This document shows positions 6,437-13,277 of a DNA stretch of 13,277 bases, one piece after another. The position numbers and the translations under genes were made by a program. The DNA lies in NCBI GenBank assembly GCA_004292985.1, contig RDXT01000827.1:1-13277 (forward strand), read 5' to 3'. This DNA comes from Bacteroidota bacterium (lineage in GTDB: Bacteria > Bacteroidota > Bacteroidia > J057). Below the pieces are notes generated by a model that was not told the origin of the DNA, did no database searches, and saw nothing but the letters and a program-made list of their open reading frames with translations. Position 1 is the stretch's first letter, and each line of letters opens with the position of its first letter.

Positions 6437-6895
6437 TTAGTCCAGATAGAAACGCAGCGAAAGTCCTGCATTGTTTCCCGAAAAAACACGCCCCTTGTGC
6501 AGCTCTATTTCCGGCTTGATGTCCACGGAAACGGCGACCGGGCTGTGGTCAAATACATATTCAAATCCTACGATGGCATCCGCGCCGTAGGAGGGCCGTG
6601 CAACACCTTCCGCCTGAAGCAGTCCGGTAAATCCGGCATGAGCGCCTGCCCCGAAAAAGAAACTGGTCTGGCTGCGGCGTCCCAGCGGGATATGCTGCTC
6701 GGCCAGCGCGATCACCCTGATACCTTCCTTGCGATAGGCCACAATGCTCTCGATGGCCGTGTATTCACCTGCAAAATATTTCAGGGTAAAGCCGTTGGCT
6801 GAACCGAGGCGTCCGCCTGCGGCCAAACGGTACTCCTGTGCGAAAAGGCTGGTGCAAAGAACGAAGCTGAGAGCGGTGGCAAGGATGTACTTCAT
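6437..6895 (-). CDS. Small outer-membrane beta-barrel protein
   Basis: Predicted 152 residues. MKYILATALSFVLCTSLFAQ is a signal peptide with likely cleavage after about residue 19. The mature protein shows alternating strands rich in Gly and aromatic residues (YRLAAGGRLGSANGFTLKYF, SFFFGAGAHAGF, ADAIVGFEYVF, AVSVDIKPEIELHKG) and ends in LSLRFYLD, with aromatic residues in the last strand as is common for outer-membrane barrels. Size and build fit the many short 'outer membrane beta-barrel' proteins of Bacteroidota. It is a single-gene unit: its own terminator lies downstream and no gene is close upstream. A palindrome (6925-6937) lies 30-42 bases before the ATG. Specific function unknown. Confidence 0.82.
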   Translation of the reverse strand: MKYILATALSFVLCTSLFAQEYRLAAGGRLGSANGFTLKYFAGEYTAIESIVAYRKEGIRVIALAEQHIPLGRRSQTSFFFGAGAHAGFTGLLQAEGVARPSYGADAIVGFEYVFDHSPVAVSVDIKPEIELHKGRVFSGNNAGLSLRFYLD

Positions 6896-6924
6896 GTGGT
6901 GAAAACTCTTTTTGTTTGATCTTT

Positions 6925-6937
6925 TTTACAATGTAAA
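6925..6937 (-). promoter_or_regulatory. Palindrome TTTACA-A-TGTAAA upstream of the small barrel gene
   Basis: A perfect 6-bp inverted repeat around one base, at 30-42 bases before the ATG at 6895. Twelve of 13 bases match the palindrome core at 1298-1310. No TATTTACG follows and no clear -33/-7 pair could be placed around it, so it may be an operator, part of a promoter, or chance in A/T-rich DNA. Confidence 0.35.
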
Positions 6938-7114
6938 GTTCGGACTGTTTTTATTTATTTCCAACATACCTTTTGTGCAATGCGTCTGAATGCGCAGGAT
7001 CATCGGCTGACTGGCGCGGATGATGTCTGAAGCGGGCAGGATTGATGAATAAACGGAAAAGATTCTTACATGGTTGTGGGGAGGGAGGAGGGAATAGGGG
7101 GGATAAAGGGAAAT
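6938..7114. other. Gene-free stretch between the barrel gene and the tRNA terminator
   Basis: I see no convincing gene here. A 86-codon frame on the - strand (6926-7186) runs through the terminator and into the tRNA and has no family-like features. The part near 7075-7112 is G/A-rich on the + strand (GGGAGGGAGGAGGG), a simple purine tract. Promoter elements of the barrel gene are probably in the left part. Confidence 0.6.
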
Positions 7115-7147
7115 AAAAAAAGAGGCAGCCGTTACGCTACCTCTTTT
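7115..7147 (-). terminator. Rho-independent terminator after tRNA-Pro
   Basis: GAGG/CCTC (7122-7125 with 7140-7143) and AGC/GCT (7127-7129 with 7136-7138) form a stem with one mismatch and a six-base loop. It is followed on the - strand by seven T (complement of A 7115-7121). It lies 7 bases after the tRNA 3' end and probably ends the whole M23 - MerR - tRNA unit. Confidence 0.85.
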
Positions 7148-7153
7148 ATCCGG

Positions 7154-7228
7154 TCGGGATGGGCAGATTCGAACTGCCGGCCCCACGCCCCCCAGACGTG
7201 TACTCTAACCGGGCTGAGCTACATCCCG
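7154..7228 (-). tRNA. tRNA-Pro(GGG)
   Basis: The - strand folds into a complete cloverleaf: acceptor CGGGATG/CATCCCG, D arm GCTC/GAGT with AGCCCGGTTA loop, anticodon stem CACGT/GCGTG with loop CTGGGGG (anticodon GGG at positions 34-36), five-base variable loop, and T arm GGCAG/CTGCC with TTCGAAT. The C1-G72 first pair and the A73 discriminator are typical of bacterial tRNA-Pro. After A73 the genome reads CCG, so the CCA end is not fully encoded and must be added by the nucleotidyltransferase. Its 5' end lies 19 bases after the stop of the MerR-type gene, so it may be processed from the same transcript. Confidence 0.95.
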
Positions 7229-7247
7229 AAACAATTGGAGTGCAAAC

Positions 7248-7592
7248 TTACAAAGATTCTTTTAATTCCACCAAGAAAGCCCGCAATTTTAATAGGGTCT
7301 CCCGCACATTAGGCTCCGCAACAACTTCTTTTTTCTCATCGCGCATCCATTCGCGGGCGCCTTTGATGGTAAATTTCTTGACTTTCAGCAGGAAATGAAT
7401 TTTGCGCAGGGTCTCGATGTCCTTCTCCGTATAGGTGCGGTTGCCCTTGCGGTTTTTGCGGGGACTGATCTCGCGGAACTCCGTCTCCCAAAAACGGATC
7501 AGAGAGGGACTAAGGTTGAGTTCCTTAGCCACCTCTCCGATGGTAAAATATTGTTTCCGTATGCTATCCGGCTCGTTGCTCACAGGAGACAT
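7248..7592 (-). CDS. MerR-family transcriptional regulator
   Basis: Predicted 114 residues. Residues 15-40 (YFTIGEVAKELNLSPSLIRFWETEFR) form the characteristic MerR helix-turn-helix, followed by a wing (ISPRKNRKGNRTYTEKDIETL) and the helices KIHFLLKVKKFTIKGAREWM. The C-terminus is short, without the Cys residues or ligand domain of metal-sensing members, as in the short MerR-like proteins common in Bacteroidota. It starts 6 bases after the stop of the M23 peptidase gene and is followed 19 bases later by tRNA-Pro. The M23 - MerR order beside alaS is, from memory, a frequent arrangement in this phylum. What it regulates cannot be read from the sequence. Confidence 0.9.
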   Translation of the reverse strand: MSPVSNEPDSIRKQYFTIGEVAKELNLSPSLIRFWETEFREISPRKNRKGNRTYTEKDIETLRKIHFLLKVKKFTIKGAREWMRDEKKEVVAEPNVRETLLKLRAFLVELKESL

Positions 7593-7598
7593 TGAGCG

Positions 7599-8555
7599 TT
7601 AGTCCATCGAAACATTCTCGGCCTTGGCATCTTCGCGATGCTTGATATATTCTTTCGGGGCAAGGTTGCCGTAGAAATAATCAATCGGGTCAATTTTGCT
7701 GCCCTCTTTGATGATTTCATAGTGCAGGTGAGGGCCTTTGGACTGGCCGCTGTTGCCCGTGTAGCCAATGACCTGGCCGCGCTTCACTTCCTGACCTTCG
7801 CTTACGATGGTACGTGAAAGGTGCGCATACTTGGTCGTATAACCGAAGTTGCCATGCTTGATTTCGATCTGGAGGCCATATCCGCCCTGGGTGGTGCCGG
7901 AGGTAATAACGACACCATCAGCGGTGGCATATACCGTGGTACCAATGGCAGCTTCCATGTCGAGGCCGGTGTGCATCTTGCGGAATTTCAGGATCGGGTG
8001 CATCCGCATACCGAAACCGGAGATCACCATACCCGCTACGGGCTTGATGGCAGGCACATGGCGCAGCTCTTCTTCTTTGGTAGAGAGCTTGTCGAAGAGG
8101 GAATTGTAGCTGTTGTTCTGAACGTCAATCTTGTAGTTCAGGCGGTCGATGCGGGACTGTGCGTCTTCGAGCGCTTCGGGCGTAGAGCCGTCGGCAGGTT
8201 TTTCTGCACCACCGACACCGCCGTTCCACTGGCCGTCGTCCACTTTTTCAGCACCGAGGAGGCTTCGGTAGAAGCTGTTGTCCTGGGTGTGTAATTCATT
8301 GAGTTTGTCTTCCAGCGATGCAAACTGGTTGTCCAGTTCGTTGATTTTGCTGATAAGGGCCGCGTTTTGCTTTTTCAGCAGCGCCTCTTTGGGGCTGTCG
8401 TAGAAAAAGAAAACGGCACCGATAATAAGAGAAGAAGCAAGGGCAGCGCCGCCAATCGTATATAATGTACGCTTGAGCACAGACCTGAAGTCCGGCTTGA
8501 CAGGCAAGAACGAGCAACTCGCCTCGTCGTAATAATAGCGTATCTCTTTCGCCAT
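7599..8555 (-). CDS. M23-family (LytM-type) metallopeptidase, membrane anchored
   Basis: Predicted 318 residues. A cytoplasmic N-terminus with Tyr-rich start is followed by one membrane helix (about 31-52), coiled-coil segments (about 56-95 and 126-166) and a C-terminal LytM domain (about 170-292). Zinc ligands of the family are present: His195 and Asp199 in HTGLD, and His278 in HLHYE; His245 (KYAHLS) and His276 complete the active site, so the enzyme should be catalytically intact. Such proteins cut peptide cross-links in peptidoglycan, often under control of division or elongation proteins. The orientation places the peptidase in the periplasm. It shares a transcription unit with the MerR gene and is divergent from alaS with a 168-base interval. 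Confidence 0.93.
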   Translation of the reverse strand: MAKEIRYYYDEASCSFLPVKPDFRSVLKRTLYTIGGAALASSLIIGAVFFFYDSPKEALLKKQNAALISKINELDNQFASLEDKLNELHTQDNSFYRSLLGAEKVDDGQWNGGVGGAEKPADGSTPEALEDAQSRIDRLNYKIDVQNNSYNSLFDKLSTKEEELRHVPAIKPVAGMVISGFGMRMHPILKFRKMHTGLDMEAAIGTTVYATADGVVITSGTTQGGYGLQIEIKHGNFGYTTKYAHLSRTIVSEGQEVKRGQVIGYTGNSGQSKGPHLHYEIIKEGSKIDPIDYFYGNLAPKEYIKHREDAKAENVSMD

Positions 8556-8723
8556 ACAGGTTGGATTAAGTTGTCAACGTGAGCAAGGGAAGAAGCCGAA
8601 CGTTAGATTTTTTGGTGAAAAAAATCGTCTTAATATTGTAGTTCCAAAGTTAATACATTTTTCCACAAAGAAAGCAAGCGCCTACGCAATTCTTTGGGAT
8701 ATGTTTCATAATCGGTAAAAATA
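8556..8723. other. Divergent promoter region between the M23 gene and alaS
   Basis: This 168-base gap should hold promoters for both genes. On the + strand TATGTTTC (8700-8707) and TACATTTT (8654-8661) are each 7/8 matches to the Bacteroidota -7 box, but neither has a TTTG at a fitting distance upstream, so no promoter can be set with confidence. The DNA is A/T-rich. I see no T-box leader or other hairpin-rich leader before alaS. Confidence 0.45.
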
Positions 8724-11342
8724 ATGCTTTCCTCCCTCCAAATCCGTCAGACCTTTCTCGATTTCTTTGAGCAAAAAGCGCACCAGATTGTAAAATCGGC
8801 TCCGATCGTCGTAAAAAACGATCCCACGCTGATGTTTACCAACGCTGGTATGAACCAGTTTAAAGATATATTTCTCGGATTAAAAAATCCGAAAAGCCGC
8901 AGGGTGGCTGATACCCAAAAGTGCCTCCGCGTTTCTGGCAAGCACAACGACCTCGAAGAAGTCGGCCACGACACCTACCATCACACCATGTTTGAGATGT
9001 TAGGTAACTGGTCCTTTGGTGACTATTACAAGAAAGAAGCGATCGAATGGGCCTGGGAATTACTTACCGCCCGCTACGCTCTCCCCAAAGACCGCCTGTA
9101 TGTAACGGTGTTTGGCGGTGATGAAAGAGAAAAACTCGCTTTTGACGACGATGCGCACCGCGAATGGGCCAAATGGATCGCAGAAGACCATATTTTACCC
9201 TTCGGCAAAAAAGATAACTTCTGGGAAATGGGCGATACCGGCCCCTGCGGCCCCTGCTCGGAGATCCATGTGGACCTCCGCAGCGAGGAAGACCGCCTCA
9301 AAACAGACGGCAAAAGCCTGGTCAATACCGGCCACCCGGAGGTCGTTGAAATATGGAACCTGGTATTTATCCAGTACAACCGCAAGGCCGACAACTCCCT
9401 CGAAGAACTGCCCGACAAACACGTGGATACCGGCATGGGCTTCGAGCGCCTCAGCATGGCCCTTCAGCAAAAAAAATCCACCTACGACACGGATATTTTC
9501 GACCACACCCGCCAGTTTCTCGAAAGAAAAACAGGCATTCTCTATATACAGGCCACAGAAGCGCAGCAAGTAGCCATGCGCGTGATTATGGACCACATCC
9601 GGGCCATCGTTTTTGCCATCGGCGACGGTCAGATGCCCTCCAATACAGGTGCAGGCTATGTGATCCGCCGGATTTTGCGCCGCGCTTCCCGCTATGCCTT
9701 TACCTATCTGAACATCAGCGAGCCTTTCCTCCACGAACTGGTCGAAATTCTTGCCCAGGATTATGGGCATATCTTTGAAGAAGTAAGGACACAGCGCGAC
9801 TTTATTGCCCGTATTCTCCTCGAAGAAGAAAAAGGATTCCTCCGCAAACTCGAAAGCGGCACCCAGATGTTTGAAGAATATGTGGCCAGCCGCGCCAAGC
9901 GGGTAAATGGCGATTTTGCCTTTAAACTCTACGATACCTTCGGCTTCCCGATAGACCTTACGGAACTGATGGCCCGCGAGCGGGGACTGGAGATAGATAT
10001 GGAGGGCTTCAAAGCCCACCTCGAAGAGCAGCGTACCCGCAGCCGCCAGGCCACCGAAACCAGCACCGGCGACTGGGTGGTTGTAACACCTTCTTCTGAT
10101 CTGCCGCGTTTTGTGGGCTATGAGACCCTCGAAGTGGAGACCCGCATCCTCCAGTACCGCAAACTTATGGTTCAGCAAAAGGAAGCCTACCAGCTTGTGC
10201 TGGAAGAAACGCCTTTTTATGCCGAAAGTGGCGGCCAGGTCGGCGACCGGGGTACGCTCTCCAATGGCACTGAGGTGCTGAACGTGCTCGATACGCGCAA
10301 AGAAAATGAACTGATTGTGCACATCGTGGACCGCCTGCCCGAACAGGCCGAAGGCGGATGGAAGGCAGAAGTGCAGGCCCAGCTCCGCCGCAGCATCCAG
10401 TCCAACCACTCGGCCACCCACCTGCTGCATGCTGCCCTGCGCCAGGTACTCGGTACGCATGTGGAGCAGCGCGGCTCGCTGGTTTCGGGCGACTTGCTTC
10501 GCTTTGACTTCTCCCACTTTGCCAAAGTAACGGACGAGGAGCTGGCTAAGGTGGAAATGATTGTTAATCACCAGATTGCGCGTAACATTCCGTTGATGGA
10601 ATACCGCGATATGCCGATCGAAGACGCCAAAAAAATGGGGGCAATGGCCCTGTTTGGTGAAAAATATGGCGACCGGGTCCGGGTGATTGTGTTTGATCCT
10701 GCCTATAGCGTGGAGCTTTGCGGGGGTACACACGTGAAGCAGACCGGAGATATCCGCCTCTTTAAATTTGCCTCTGAAGCCTCGGTCGCTGCCGGCATCC
10801 GCCGTATCGAAGCCTATACCGGCGACAAGGCTTTCAGCTACCTCGATGGCCACGTGCAGCAGATCAGCCGCATTGCAGAGTTGCTGAAAAATCCTGCCAA
10901 CCTTGAAAAGGCGGTTGCTGACTTAATCGAGCGCGAAAAGGCCCTGGAAAAAAACCTGGCCCAGCTCAATGGAGAAAAAGTGATCCGCCTGCGCGACGAA
11001 CTGCTGAAAGACGTGCAGACCCACAAAGGCATCGGACTGATTTCTGTGCAGGTATCTCTTTCCTCTGCCGACGACCTCAAGCAGCTCTCTTTCGAGCTTA
11101 AAAAGCTGAGCAGCAATACCTTAATCGTATTGGGAGCAGTGATCGAAGACAAGCCGCTGCTGAGTGTGATCCTGAGCGACGACCTTGCAGAAGCCAAAAC
11201 ATACAACGCAGGTACCCTCATCCGCGAGCTGGCCAAAGAAATCCAGGGCGGCGGTGGCGGGCAGCCTTTTTATGCAACGGCAGGCGGCAAAAACCCCCAG
11301 GGCCTCGCTGCGGCATTAGCCAAAGTGAAGGACTTGCTCTGA
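8724..11342 (+). CDS. alaS: Alanine--tRNA ligase
   Basis: Predicted 872 residues, close to the usual length (E. coli about 875). It charges tRNA-Ala with alanine and clears mischarged Ser/Gly. The class II catalytic domain comes first (motif region 23-52; HHTMFEMLGNWSFGDY at 86-101; GAGYVIRRILRRASRYAF near 309-326). The editing domain carries the expected zinc-site residues: His562 and His566 (HSATH), Cys666 and His670 (CGGTH). The C-Ala/DHHA1 part ends with GGGGGQPFYATAGG at 842-855. All parts are in one uninterrupted frame, so the enzyme looks complete. The start at 8724 gives the normal N-terminus (LQIRQTFLDFFEQKAH). It is read alone on the + strand, divergent from the M23 gene. Confidence 0.98.
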   Translation: MLSSLQIRQTFLDFFEQKAHQIVKSAPIVVKNDPTLMFTNAGMNQFKDIFLGLKNPKSRRVADTQKCLRVSGKHNDLEEVGHDTYHHTMFEMLGNWSFGDYYKKEAIEWAWELLTARYALPKDRLYVTVFGGDEREKLAFDDDAHREWAKWIAEDHILPFGKKDNFWEMGDTGPCGPCSEIHVDLRSEEDRLKTDGKSLVNTGHPEVVEIWNLVFIQYNRKADNSLEELPDKHVDTGMGFERLSMALQQKKSTYDTDIFDHTRQFLERKTGILYIQATEAQQVAMRVIMDHIRAIVFAIGDGQMPSNTGAGYVIRRILRRASRYAFTYLNISEPFLHELVEILAQDYGHIFEEVRTQRDFIARILLEEEKGFLRKLESGTQMFEEYVASRAKRVNGDFAFKLYDTFGFPIDLTELMARERGLEIDMEGFKAHLEEQRTRSRQATETSTGDWVVVTPSSDLPRFVGYETLEVETRILQYRKLMVQQKEAYQLVLEETPFYAESGGQVGDRGTLSNGTEVLNVLDTRKENELIVHIVDRLPEQAEGGWKAEVQAQLRRSIQSNHSATHLLHAALRQVLGTHVEQRGSLVSGDLLRFDFSHFAKVTDEELAKVEMIVNHQIARNIPLMEYRDMPIEDAKKMGAMALFGEKYGDRVRVIVFDPAYSVELCGGTHVKQTGDIRLFKFASEASVAAGIRRIEAYTGDKAFSYLDGHVQQISRIAELLKNPANLEKAVADLIEREKALEKNLAQLNGEKVIRLRDELLKDVQTHKGIGLISVQVSLSSADDLKQLSFELKKLSSNTLIVLGAVIEDKPLLSVILSDDLAEAKTYNAGTLIRELAKEIQGGGGGQPFYATAGGKNPQGLAAALAKVKDLL

Positions 11343-11456
11343 GCAGGCATTGAAAATTTAAGAAATTAGCTAAGCCCGCTCCCGAAAAAATCCATTGCAC
11401 ATGCTGAATATGTAATCTTTTTCCTACCTTGAGGGACAAGGACTACGATTCGCGCA

Positions 11457-13277
11457 ATGAAACTTTCCTCTGCCAAATGGCTGCTCACCCTCGGTGGGGG
11501 CCTTATCGTGATGCTGGGTGCCGGACTTACTTTTTTGCCGGGGCCAAAGGTGGATTTTAATGCCGAAATCCGCCCCATCATCAACTCGCGCTGCATCTCC
11601 TGCCACGGAGGGGTGAAGCAAAGCGGCGAGCTGAGTTTTCTCACCCGCGAAGAGGCACTGACACCTGCACAGTCAGGCCTGCGGGCCATTGTGCCAGGGA
11701 AGCCCGAAAAAAGTGAGCTGATCCGCCGGATTACCCATACGGACCCCGACGAGCGGATGCCCCTCGACCACGAGCCGCTGAAACCGGAAGAAGTCGCCCT
11801 GTTTCGCCGCTGGATCAAACAAGGGGCCGAATGGGCAGATCACTGGTCATTTATTGCCCCAAAATCAGACATTAAGCCCCCTAAAGCACCCAAAGACTGG
11901 GTCAAAACGGGCATTGACAACTTTATCTACGACCGTTTACGTCAGGAGGGACTTTCACCTGCCGAAGAAGCCGATAAAAGAACGCTGATCCGCCGCCTGA
12001 GCCTCGATCTTACCGGAATTCCTCCCACCCTGGCCGAAACAGATGCCTTTTTAAAAGACTCACTCCCCGGAAACTACGAGCGGCTGGCCGATCGCCTGCT
12101 GGCTTCACCTCATTTTGGAGAGCGATGGGCCGCCCATTGGATGGACCTGGCCCGCTATGCCGACTCCAAAGGTTACGAAAAAGACGACCACCGCGACCTA
12201 TGGCCCTGGCGCGACTGGCTTATCAAGGCATTTAACGAAGACAAACCCTTTGACCAGTTCAGCATCGAGCAACTGGCCGGAGACCTGCTCCCCAACGCAG
12301 GTACAGACCAGCTCATCGCTACCGCCTTTCACCGCAGCGCCCTCACCAATACCGAAGGCGGCACCGATGACGAAGAGTTTCGCGTAGCTTCGGTGATAGA
12401 CCGGGTAAAAACTACCTGGACCGTGTGGCAGGGCCTCACGATGGAGTGCGTGCAGTGCCACAGCCACCCCTACGAGCCGATCCGGCACAAAGAGTATTAT
12501 CGTTTTATGGCCTATTTCAACAATAGCCAGGACAATGACCTCGACGACGATTTCCCTGTATATCAGACCTTTGCAGCTAAAGACACCGCCGAATTTGAGC
12601 GTATTGCAGACTGGATACAGCAACAGCAACCCAGCTTTGCCGACCAGCCCGGCCAACCGGTAAACGAGCGGATCAAACGGGCTTTGTGGCCCCGCGTGCA
12701 GCCCCGCGACTGCGATGACTTCCGCGAAGTGAGCATCACCGGAGACGGTGCCGCCTCCAACTGGGTACACAACCTCCAGGCAGGCAGCAAAAGGCTCTTT
12801 TACCTCCGATTTAACCAGCTCAATTTCGATCAGATAACCCATATCAGCCTCACATACGCCGCAACCGGCAATAAGGGCCTTGTCGAACTGCGGACAGATG
12901 CCCCCGACGGCCCCTTACTGGCAGAATTTCACCCCAAAAAGACAGGTCAGTACATCCGGGGGAATGAAGGATGGTGGAATGATCCGCATACAAAAGCGAA
13001 ACTGGCCCTGAAAAATCCCGCAGGCACCCACGATCTTTTTGTGCTGCTGCACAATCCGGAAGGGATTGTTCCCGATGGGATTGTGGTGCTGAAAGAGCTG
13101 GAGTTTCATGGCAAAAACATCCCCGTGCTGACACCCAAAGCCCTCGCCGCGCAGGATTCTCTGCTGAAATACCGGCTTCGGGCAGCCAATATGCCTGTGA
13201 TGAAAGAGCGGATAGGCCCCAATGCCCGCAAATCGCATGTGTTCGAGCGCGGAAGCTGGCTTACTCCCGGCGAAGAG
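11457..13277 (+). CDS. PSCyt1-DUF1549-(DUF1553) multidomain cytochrome-like protein (3' end outside the window)
   Basis: The frame is open from ATG 11457 to the right edge (607 codons). Residues 8-29 form a signal or anchor helix. Residues 33-125 match the cytochrome c-like PSCyt1 domain: CISCHGG (Cys46, Cys49, His50) for heme attachment and DERMPLDHEPL with a possible axial Met101. Residues about 150-355 match DUF1549 (IDNFIYDRL, RRLSLDLTGIPPT, RWAAHWMDLARYADSKGYEKD, FHR), with a second CxxCH at Cys331-His335. Residues about 400-520 look like an inserted beta-rich, CBM6-like part (ASNWVHNLQAGSKRLFYLRFNQ), and FERGSWLTPGEE at the edge is the expected start of DUF1553. Such proteins are abundant in Planctomycetes and also occur in Bacteroidota, often beside a DUF1501 gene that would lie to the right. 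Role unknown; polysaccharide or sulfated-glycan breakdown has been suggested for relatives. Confidence 0.9.
   Translation, partial: MKLSSAKWLLTLGGGLIVMLGAGLTFLPGPKVDFNAEIRPIINSRCISCHGGVKQSGELSFLTREEALTPAQSGLRAIVPGKPEKSELIRRITHTDPDERMPLDHEPLKPEEVALFRRWIKQGAEWADHWSFIAPKSDIKPPKAPKDWVKTGIDNFIYDRLRQEGLSPAEEADKRTLIRRLSLDLTGIPPTLAETDAFLKDSLPGNYERLADRLLASPHFGERWAAHWMDLARYADSKGYEKDDHRDLWPWRDWLIKAFNEDKPFDQFSIEQLAGDLLPNAGTDQLIATAFHRSALTNTEGGTDDEEFRVASVIDRVKTTWTVWQGLTMECVQCHSHPYEPIRHKEYYRFMAYFNNSQDNDLDDDFPVYQTFAAKDTAEFERIADWIQQQQPSFADQPGQPVNERIKRALWPRVQPRDCDDFREVSITGDGAASNWVHNLQAGSKRLFYLRFNQLNFDQITHISLTYAATGNKGLVELRTDAPDGPLLAEFHPKKTGQYIRGNEGWWNDPHTKAKLALKNPAGTHDLFVLLHNPEGIVPDGIVVLKELEFHGKNIPVLTPKALAAQDSLLKYRLRAANMPVMKERIGPNARKSHVFERGSWLTPGEE

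Noticed and set aside
7075..7112. G/A-rich tract as a possible G-quadruplex or repeat
   Set aside because: Runs of G are irregular and mostly three long with little order; it may simply be low-complexity spacer next to the terminator.
6926..7186. 86-codon frame on the - strand
   Set aside because: It crosses the terminator and part of the tRNA and has no recognisable features.
9195..10853. A 552-codon open frame on the - strand inside alaS
   Set aside because: It is fully antisense to a complete, well-conserved alaS; long antisense frames arise from codon bias, and the translation shows no domain.
11341..11381. Possible hairpin after alaS (GAGC-x-GGC with GCC-x-GCTC)
   Set aside because: The loop is long, a mismatch interrupts the stem and no T-run follows on the + strand, so it is not a convincing terminator.

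Overview
The window looks like a chromosomal segment of a Bacteroidota bacterium, probably of the Saprospiria type; the genus cannot be read from this sequence. Reasons: promoters of the -33 TTTG / -7 TAnnTTTG kind, A/T-rich leaders without strong Shine-Dalgarno sequences, short outer-membrane barrel proteins, a winged-helix regulator paired with a membrane protein, caspase-like (C14) proteins, and an M23 peptidase - MerR regulator pair divergent from alaS. Most genes are on the - strand up to position 8555; alaS and the last gene are on the + strand.

Layout. 1-261 is the 3' end of an unidentified + strand gene, possibly a membrane glycosyltransferase. Positions 204-2165 (- strand) hold a four-gene cluster read from right to left: a six-helix membrane protein, an overlapping winged-helix regulator, an exported barrel-like protein and a DUF2306-type membrane protein. 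Two promoters of this cluster share a palindrome (GTTTA-N5-TAAAC) and a following TATTTACG, which suggests control by the cluster's own regulator. A strong terminator (2231-2266) separates it from the next unit.

2288-6321 (- strand) holds the most unusual content: two tandem caspase-like proteins of 661 and 644 residues. They share one architecture from end to end, intact His-Cys dyads, a nearly identical 44-bp promoter block, and a nearly invariant C-terminal peptide after a divergent acidic linker. 6437-6895 is a small outer-membrane barrel protein with a good terminator.

7154-8555 (- strand) encodes an M23 envelope peptidase, a MerR-type regulator and tRNA-Pro(GGG), very close together and ending in one terminator. 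Divergently, 8724-11342 is a complete alanyl-tRNA synthetase. The window ends inside a + strand gene (from 11457) for a multidomain PSCyt1-DUF1549-DUF1553 protein with two CxxCH motifs and a probable carbohydrate-binding-like insert.

No insertion sequence, CRISPR array, rRNA or phage gene was seen, and no gap between genes exceeds 300 bases. The housekeeping part (M23, MerR, tRNA, alaS) looks like ordinary core genome; the caspase pair and the regulator cluster are the accessory parts worth attention.
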